From positions 1 to 25,967 of IMG/VR virus record IMGVR_UViG_3300027708_000268: 25,967 bases of DNA; one strand, 5' to 3'. This DNA is from a virus. The first letter of the stretch is position 1. Each line of letters begins with the position of its first letter. A model generated the notes under the pieces. That model saw only the letters and a list, made by a program, of their open reading frames with translations, ran no database searches and was not told the DNA's origin. The position numbers and the translations under genes are program-made. Shown in pieces: positions 1 to 10,200 of the stretch.

Positions 1-1200
1 GTAGCGATAGTACCAATTAAACTAGCACCAGTTACGTTACCAGTTACACTAACAACACTACCTAAGTGACTACTACCTGTAATTGTACCAGTTGAGCTAA
101 TTAAACCACCAGTTAACAAGTTACCACTTGTTGTGTTACCAGTTACAGCTAATGATGTCAATGTGCCAACTGCTGTAATGCTCGTTTGACTTGCTGTAGC
201 GATAGTACCAATTAAACTAGCACCAGTTACGTTACCAGTTGAGCTAATTAAACCACCAGTTAACAAGTTACCACTTGTTGTGTTACCAGTTACAGCTAAT
301 GATGTCAATGTGCCAACTGAGGTAATACTTGGCTGACTTGCTGTAGCGATAGTACCAATTAAACTAGCACCAGTTACGTTACCAGTTACACTAACAACAC
401 TACCTAAGTGACTACTACCTGTAATTGTACCAGTTGAGCTAATTAAACCACCAGTTAACAAGTTACCACCAGTTACGTTTGCTGTAGCACTTACGCCAAC
501 GTTAGTACTCCAAGCGTTAGCTGTACTATTATAAGTCCAGTTAGTTAATACTGCTCCAATAGGACCAACGTTGAAACCAGCACCGTTAATGTTGGAATAT
601 GTTGTTTGGTTATTAGCTAATTCAATGTACAAATCATTAGTTGTAATAACGTTACTATTAATAAATGTAATATTACCTTGAACGTTCAAGTTACCAAGGA
701 TGTTTGCATTAGAACTAACATATAATGTGTTAGCTGATACTTGACCACCGGCGCTGATCAAGCCACCTGTTAACAAGTTACCACTTGTTGTGTTACCAGT
801 TACAGCTAATGATGTCAATGTGCCAACTGCTGTAATACTTGTTTGACTTGCTGTAGCGATAGTACCAATTAAACTAGCACCAGTTACGTTACCAGTTACA
901 CTTGTTGATGTACCTGTCATTACACCACCAACAACACTAGCTGCTGTTACGTTACCTGATACACTCAATGATGTCAATGTGCCAACTGAGGTAATACTTG
1001 GCTGACTTGCTGTAGCGATAGTACCAATTAAACTAGCACCAGTTACGTTACCAGTTACACTAACAACACTACCTAAGTGACTACTACCTGTAATTGTACC
1101 AGTTGAGCTAATTAAGCCACCTGTTAACAAGTTACCACTTGTAGCATTACCACTTACACTCAATGATGTCAATGTACCAACTTGTGTTAAACTACTTGTA
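1..1200 (-). repeat. Near-identical in-frame repeats in the giant fibre gene (left end)
   Basis: The plus-strand string gtagcgatagtaccaattaa recurs at 1, 196, 343, 853 and 1012. Spacings are 195, 147, 510 and 159 nt, all multiples of three. The copies at 1, 343 and 1012 look identical over about 105 nt. The copy at 196 lacks a 48-nt (16-codon) piece that those three contain. The protein reads as TGNVTGASLIGTIATASQ-type repeats. Identity at third codon positions implies recent duplication or ongoing recombination. Confidence 0.9.
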
Positions 1201-4200
1201 ACAACGTTACTGCTTAATGTTGTACCAGTAATATTACTACCTGCTACTGCGTTTGCTGTGTTTGCGTAGTTGGCTTGTGTAGCTAAAGCAACAGTACCAC
1301 TTACATTGGCGCCAGCAACAGCGTTTGCTGTGTTTGCGTAGTTGGCTTGTGATACTGAACCAGTTACGTTACTGCCAGCAACTGCGTTTGCTGTGTTTGC
1401 GTAGTTGGCTTGTGTTGCTAAAGCAACAGTACCACTTACGTTAGCACCAGCAACTGCGTTTGCTGTATTGGCATAATTTGCTTGTGTAGCTAAAGCAACA
1501 GTACCAGTTACGTTAGCTCCTGGGATACTTGTTAAGCCAGCACCTGATCCATTAAACTGACTTGCTGTAACAGCACCAGTTGAGCTAATTAAGCCACTAG
1601 TTAATATGTTACCGCCAGTAATGTTAGCTGTAGCACTAATACCAACATTAGTTGACCAAGCATTTGCTGTTGAACCATAGGTCCAGTTAGTTAATGATCC
1701 ACTACCACTGTTACCAGCCTGTAAACCAACTCCGTTTATATTGGCATGCGTTGATTGGTTATTAGCTAATTCAATATACAAGTCATCAGTAACAATAACA
1801 TTACTATTAATAAACGTAATGTTGCCTTGAACATTTAAGTTACCAAGAATATTAGCATTGCTGTTAACTAACAATGTGTTAGCAGTAATTTGACCAGCAG
1901 CACTAATTAATCCACCCGTCAATACATTACTACCGGTTACGTTACCACTTGTGATTGCGCCAGTTGTTGATATTGTATTAGATCCAAATGCCGCTAAGAA
2001 ACTAGCTGCTGTAGCGTTCGAGTAGCCAGCTGGTAATCCAGTTAACTGACTACCGTTACCAATAATGTAACCACCTGTAATATTACCAGTAGCACTTACA
2101 TAACCACCTGTTAAAATGTTACCGCCAGTAGCGTTACCACTTACACTCAATGATGTCAATGTACCAACTTGTGTTAAACTACTTGTAACAACGTTACTGC
2201 TTAATGTTGTACCAGTTACGTTACTACCAGCAACAGCGTTTGCTGTGTTTGCGTGGTTCGCCTGTGTTGCTAAAGCAACAGTACCACTTACGTTAGCACC
2301 TGGGATACTTGTTAAGCCAGCACCTGATCCATCAAACTGACTTGCTGTAACAGCACCAGTTGAACTTAATGATGCTAATATGCCAACTTGTGTTAAGCTA
2401 GATATAACAACGTTACTACTTAATGTTGATCCAATTATTGAATCAGCATTAGCATTACTAGCTTCAACACCAGTTAACTGACTACCATCACCAATAAAGT
2501 AAGCAGCAGTAATGTTACCAGCAGCACTAATTCCAGCACCTGAGACTATATTACCACCAACTCCCATACCGCCCACAACTACTACAGCACCTGTTGTGCT
2601 ACTTGTAGTGGCTAAAGTGTTAGCAAAATACGCGGGAGTGGAAGCAGTAACTACAAACTGGCCTGAACCATCTGCGTTGACATTTACGTTACCGTTTGTT
2701 CCTGCTGGTGTTGTTATAATACCGTTTGATGCTAATAGCAAGTTACCGCCACTGATGTTACCAGCGGCACTCATTGCGCCAGCTGTGCGTAAATTGCCAC
2801 CAACAATATTGCCGGTTGCTGTGATATTTGTACCGGAAATTATGTTACCAGCTACACCTAAACCACCTGCGATAGTTACAGCACCAGTTGTACTTGATGT
2901 TGCTATGCGCGTATTAGCAAATACAGCAGGAGTAACATTAGTTACAACAAACAATCCAGTGCCGTCAGGATTAATTGTTACGTTGCCGTTTGTTCCAATT
3001 GGTGAAGTAATTTGACCACTAGCTGCTAACGTTATGTTACCGCCTGTGATATTGCCAGACGCGCTGTAACTCGCTGCTGTGCTAATACCACTTGTCAATA
3101 CGTTGCCACCAGTTACGTTACCACTTAAACTAGCTACAGTACCTAAGAAACTTGAACCAGTTACAGTGCTAGCAGCACTGATTAAGCCGCCAGTTACAAC
3201 ATTACCGCCAGTTACGTTACCGCTCAAGCTGGCTACAGTACCCAAGAGACTTGAACCAGTTACCGTACCAGTTGCGCTAATTAAGCCGCCTGCTAAGACA
3301 TTAGTACCTGTTTGCACGTTGCCACTTGCGCTTATATCACTACCAGAGAACAACGCACCGCCAGTTAAATTACCAGTGATTGTCATATTTCCCGTTGTAG
3401 TAGCAGTGCCATTGGCATTAGCTGTAACGATTGGGTTACCATCCCATGATAAACCATTGCCAGCTGTCAATGACATTGGTATGTTACCGATGTAGATAGT
3501 ATTACCGCTTACATGTAATTCTTTCCACTGTCTTGCCGCAGTACCTAAACTATAAACACTATTAGCTGAGGGTACAAAGTTACCTGTTATTGTTGTTTGT
3601 GCTGTACCAACATTGATTACGTTACTTACGCCATTAACTTGGAATGTTACATTACTACTTGGAGTAGCGATAGCAACATTACTTGCGCCACTAACGATAT
3701 GTGTAGCATTAACGTTGGCACTTAAGTTGGTTAACTGACTACCATCACCAACATAATAATAACCATTAGTTAATACTAAATTGGCATTTGCTAAATTAGC
3801 AGTACCTGGATTTTCCAATGAAAATATTGAGGTACCTGTTGGATCAGCAAGAGCTGTAACTGTTGTGGTTGTAGTCAGTTCACGCACTTCAATCGTATCG
3901 CTAACTTGTGGAGCTTCAGTAAATGTTAATGTATACACACTTACACTATATGATACTGTTGGGATCTGTACCACACCGTTGATAGTAACGATACAACTAT
4001 CTGTGGTTTGTGGCTGATTAGCTATTTGTGCTAGTGTTAATGTGAATACTGTAGTGGATCCGTCACCTTCAAATTGTTCATTTTGAATAACTGTGAAGTT
4101 TGTAGCACCAATACTTTCCCACATTGAACCACTCCACATTTCTAATACAGAAAGTGTAGTATTCCAACGCTGCATACCAATTACAGGACTTACAGGACGT

Positions 4201-7200
4201 TGAGCTGTGTTACCAACTGGGATTCTGAAACTGTCGGTCGCGTTAATAGCAAATGTAGCGCCTGTTACGACAGAGCTATTACCAACTTCTACTGTGTTTG
4301 TTGTGCCATCTACCCACAATACGTTAGCATTACTACCGTTTACAGCAAAGCTGCTTGCATTCAATGCTGGATTAACTGTTAAGGTAGAACCAGCATCACT
4401 AGCAACATTATTTGTATATGTTGTGTTCCATGCTAAGTTAGCTTGACCTAAGTAGTAAGTGTTATCAGCACTAGGAACAATGTTACCAGTGACATTAACA
4501 GTATTGCCCGCTGTAATGTTACCAGATATACTTAAGTTACCACCGTAGATATTACCAGCAGCACTTACTTCGCCTGCTGTGTCTACGTTGCCAGCAATTA
4601 CAGTACCACTTACACTAACAGCTGAACCAAAGAAGTTAGTACTGTACACGTTACCAGCAGCACTTACATCGTTACCTGTTAAGATGTAAGCACCAGTAAT
4701 ATTGCCACTTGAACTTACACCACCGTTAATTACTGTATTAGCTGTTACAATGTATGCGCCGTATACATTACCACTTGCTGTTACGGTAACAGCATGAATT
4801 ACATTGCCAGTTACATCGCCAGTAGCTGATACATTACCTGCTGTTGTTAAATTAGCACCAGTGATAGTACCTGTAGCAGTTACGTTACTGCCGTCAGTTG
4901 TAAATCCAACATTACCTAATAATTTACCATCTGCTCCTGCGTAAACAACTTCTGTACTTACCAAGCTAGCATCAAAGATGTTGCCACTGGCACTTAAAGT
5001 TCCTGCGGCTACGGTCGCTGTTACACTTACATTCGCGCCATCGTATACGAAACCGCTGTTACTTGCTAATACGCCATTGTCGCTGTATACAACTTCAGTG
5101 TTAACTAATCCAGTGTCGATGTTGCCTGATACACTGATGTTACCAGCAGCGATATTGCCCATTACACTTAGATTAGTGCCGTCTGTGGTCAAGCCTGATG
5201 TACCAACCATCTGACTACCTGTACTGATAAACACAATACTTGAATTACCAATACCACTGTCAAAGATGTTACCAGCTACACTAACATTACCAGTAGAGAT
5301 ATTACCTTGTACACTGATGTTTGTACCGTCAGTGGTTAGGCCTGAACTACCAGTTAACTTACTACCAGTTGTTGCATATACAATACTTGTGTTTGAGATA
5401 CTTGCGTCAACAATGTTACCAGAAACACTAATGTTACTTGAAAGTACTGTGCCGGCTACACTAACATTTGTACCATCTGTTGTAAAGCTGCTACTGCCTA
5501 ATAATTGACCATCTGCTCCGGAATAAACAACTTGTGTATTTGCTAAACTAGCATCAAAGATATTACCAGCTGCGCTGATAACATTACCTAAGAAGTAATC
5601 ACCAATCACATTTCCAACTGCGCTGATGAATCCAGCGGATGTAACATTACCGGCATTGACATATCCGTCTACATTTAGGTTACCTACCACATTTCCACTA
5701 AAGCTAATGCTATTAGCTGTTAATGTGCCTAATATGTTAGCGTTACCTGCGGTTATATTACCAGTTATACTTACTGTTGTGCCATCAAATGTAAAGCCAC
5801 TGTTACTTAATAACTGACCATTCAAGCCTGAGTAAACAATTTGTGTATTTGACAAGCTAGCATCAAATATATTGCCACTTGCGCTGATATTGCCACTTGA
5901 AACAGTACCTAATACACTGACATTTGTTCCATCTGTGGTAAATCCAACATTGCCTAATAATTTACCATCTGCCCCTGCGTAAACAACTTCTGTACTTGAT
6001 AAACTAGCATCAAATATATTGCCACTGGCACTTAAGTTTCCACTCGATACTGTACCAAGCACACTTACATTTGTACCATCAGTTGTAAATCCAGCGGCAC
6101 CTACTAGCTTACCGTTTAGACCAGAATAAACAACTTGTGTATTTGATAAGTTAGCATCAAAGATGTTGCCGCTTGCGCTGATATTGCCACTTGAAACAGT
6201 ACCAAGTACACTTACATTTGTTCCATCAGTTGTAAACCCGGCGGCGCCTAATAACTGACCATTCGCACCGGCGTAAACAACTTCTGTGTTTAATAAACTA
6301 GCGTCAAATATATTGCCACTAGCACTTAAGTTTCCACTTGAAACTGTTCCGAGTACACTTACATTTGTACCATCAGTTGTAAATCCAGCAGCGCCTAATA
6401 ACTGGCCACCTGCTCCGGCGTAAACAACTTCTGTGTTTAATAAACTAGCATCAAATATATTGCCAGCAGCACTTAGTGTAGTAGTTGTAATGTTGCCAGA
6501 GGCTATATTACCTGTTACACTTAAGTTACCAGTTTCCAATGTCTGTGTGCTGTCAACATATGTAAGATTAACACTGGTTGTTAATCCGCCTTGAGCATTA
6601 CCAAATACAACACTAGTATTGCCTACGCTACTGACATACGCAAATCCTGAACTAATATAACCAGTAGCACTGACGTTGCCAGCAGTTTGAATATCGCCAA
6701 CTGCGCTTGTAGCACCAGTAATTGTTAAATTACCAAGACTTACATTACCACTTGTGTTAGCTGTGGCACTCAATGTACTAAATGTGGCATTGCCTAATGT
6801 TGGGTTTACTAATGTTAAGTTTCCAATTACACTAAGTTGGTTGCTGGCATTTACTACTACTGTAACATTGTCAGGCAATACATCAAACTGTGTACCTGTT
6901 AGGCTTAATGCTGTGCCTGCTGAGTAAGTACCGGCACCAGAGAATTGTACAAAAGTAATTGTCGTAGTACCAACAGTAATTGGCGAAGTTTCTAAATTGT
7001 TTGTACATGTCCATCCAGAACTTGCATTCTTTGTACCTTCTTCTACAAACATGAATGCGCCGTACATTTGTGATGCTATATCAAAGTCACTTGTGCGTGT
7101 TAAAACTGTACTTGTAGGACCAGTGGATGTAACTGTATATATGCCGTTCCATGCTCCATCGCTGCCAGTATACGCACCTTCATTCTTAATTAAAACACGC

Positions 7201-10200
7201 GAATTGACACCGTAATCAGCATAAATTGTAGCTAAACTTACATCGTCGATGGCTAACTGACTTGATGTTGTAACAGTTATTGTTGCTCCGACTCCACTTG
7301 TTCCATTATTATAAACAACATTTGTAACTCCAGCAACATTAGCTAGATATGTTGTAGAAGCAACTTGTACAGAAGCTTTAGAACTTAAACCTTGAGCTAC
7401 AGTATCAACGTATGATTTACTAGCAGCATCTTGTGGATTAACGGGAGGAGTAGCTAAATTGGTAATGTAAGTATTACCTACATTGATATTGCCAGTTGCG
7501 CTAAACAGTACTCCGTTACCAGCATTGATATTTAATTGACCACTTGTTACTACGTTTGGCGTAACAACATTAGCACCAGTAATGTTACCATTTGTACCTG
7601 CGTAGATATTGCCGCTAGCCGACACATCACCTGCTGTAGCATATATGTTACTAGCACTTACATTATTTGTAACATTAACATTGGCACCAGCATCAATATT
7701 ACCACTTACCGATGCGTATGTAGCAAAAACGTTAGAGAACGTAGCATTTCCAGCTACGCTTAATAATCCACTAGTTGCGATATTGCCGCCAGTTACGTTG
7801 CCACTTGCTGATACTGTAACAGCATTAATTACGTTGCCAGTGATTGTACCGGTTGCTGATACATTACCTGATGTAGCAAAGTTAGCACCAGCGATGTTGC
7901 CAGCAGCTGATACATTGTTAGTAACATTAACATTATTAGCTGTTACAGTGCCAGTTACATTCAATGGACTTGTTACGTTGCCACTTAAACTTAATGATAC
8001 GCCATTTAATGCGTTGGATGAAACGACATTGCCCAATGCTGATACGTCTGTTGTAGCAACTACATATTGTGCTGTAGCAGTACCAGTTACGTTTAATGGA
8101 CTAATAACATTGCCACTTAAACTTAAGTTTGCTGAGTTAACTGAACCAGCTGATACAACATTACCTAAGGCACTTACGTCTGTTGTAGCAACTACATATT
8201 GTGAAGTAGTTGTTCCGGTTACATTCAATGGGCTTGTTACGTTGCCACTTAAACTTAATGTTGCGCCATTTAATGCGTTAGATGATACAACGTTACCTAA
8301 GGCACTTACATCGGTTGTAGCTACAACATACTGAGAAGTAGTTGTACCAGTTACGTTCAATGGGCTTGTTACGTTGCCACTTAAACTTAATGTTGCGCCA
8401 TTTAATGCGTCAGCAGTTGTAATATTACCAGTTGAGCTAACTGTGCCACTAGTTAATATATTTGCGCCAATTACGTTACCACCAGCACTGACATAATCAG
8501 TAACTGTTAAATTAGCCAATGTTCCTACTGTCTGTAAACTAGAATAAATTACGTTTGAACTTAATGTGTTGCCCGTTAAATTAGCAGCATTCATTGAACT
8601 AGCAATTACGCCAGTTAACTGACTACCGTTACCAATGTAGAAGCTAGCAGGATCAACAGTGATATTGCCGCTTGCGCTGATTTGACCAGTGGCGATATTG
8701 GCTAGTTGTACGTTGCCGCTTGTGCTGATTGTACTAGCATTAATGTTATTAACTGCGGTTAAATTACCACCAGTAATGTTTGAAGTTACATTCAAATCGC
8801 TTGTAACATTACCGCTTAAACTTAAAGTATTGGTATTAACGGCAGCATAAGCATTAATATTACCAGCCGAGCTAACTGTGTTAACAGCATAAACATTGTT
8901 AGCTGCGACATCACCTGTTACATTCAATGGGCTAACAACATTACCACTTAAACTCAATGACTGACTATTAACTGTGTCATAAGCATCAACATTACCAGCT
9001 GAACTGATTAAAGTTGTAGCAAAAACATTGGCTGCTGTAACTGTACCTGTTACATTCAATGGGCTTAAAACATTACCACTTAAACTTAAGTTAGCACCGT
9101 TTAATGCTGAGTATGTTGTGATATTGCCCTGAGCACTGATCTGACCAGCAGTTGAAACGTTACCAGCAGTTACGTTACCGCTAGCACTTACTGTAGCAGC
9201 TTTTACACTTCCACTTGCGCTAAGACCGGCAGAATAAACTGTGCCTTGTGCTGTTAAGTTACCAGCACCGTCTGTAGTTAAGTAAGATCCAGCAGTTACT
9301 AAACCAAATGAATCATTAACGTAAAATAACTCGCCTGGGGTTGTTGTACTTAGACTATACAAGTCAGTTGCTAACACACCAGAAGCAGAAATATTACCAG
9401 TAGCACTTAAGTTACCTAAACCGTCTGTTTCTACGCCCGATGCGCCTAAAACTTCACCGTCAGCACCAGCATATAATACAGTACTAGGAGTTGATAAAGT
9501 AGTAACATAAAGGCTATCAACATTGGCATTTGCGCCAACAACGATGTTACCAGTTGTACTTAATGTACCGGCACTGTATATTAAGTTACCACTACCAACT
9601 AACATACCATTTGAATCTGTGTAAACTACTTGTGTAGCTGTAATACCACTGTATATGTTGCCAGAAACTACACCAGTGGCAGTTACGTTGCCGCTAGGGA
9701 CAACAACATTACCAGCAATAACATTGCCAGTAGCACTTACGAAACCAGGCGTAGCTAAATTACCAGCATTAACATAGCCACTAACATCTAAATTTCCTAC
9801 CACATTGCCAGTAACAGTAACATTACTAACAACTAATGTACCGGTTACGTTGGCGTTACCAGTTATAATATCAGCGTAACTTAAAATAGCGATATTAGTC
9901 GCACCGCCAGTTGAACTAGTGTAAACAGTTACGAAACTTTTAAGTGTTTCATCCCATACGAAAGCGATATTAGTACTGTTGCCACGTTGTCCAATATAAC
10001 CAATATCTACTGTAGGGGAGCCAGTTTGATTACTGGCTAATAGCAGCAACGGATCTTCAATAGTAACGTTAGTTGTATCGATAGCAGTAACGTTACCTGT
10101 AATCGACAAGTTACCTGCGATGGTTAGATCTGATCCATAGCTTAAGTTGTTTGCTAAAAGTGTTGAAGTAATGGAATATGGCTGAACTTTAGCATTCGCA

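Noticed and set aside
4969-6595. Possible CRISPR array because of regular spacing
   Set aside because: Units are 147 nt, diverged, in frame and coding throughout; there are no short identical repeats with unique spacers.
2116-8334. Several long plus-strand open frames (for example 2512-3015 and 7609-8334)
   Set aside because: They are antisense shadows of the repeat-rich giant minus-strand gene. Their Pro/Leu/Thr/Val-rich translations mirror its TGNV repeats, and the sense frame has the start signals and domain matches.
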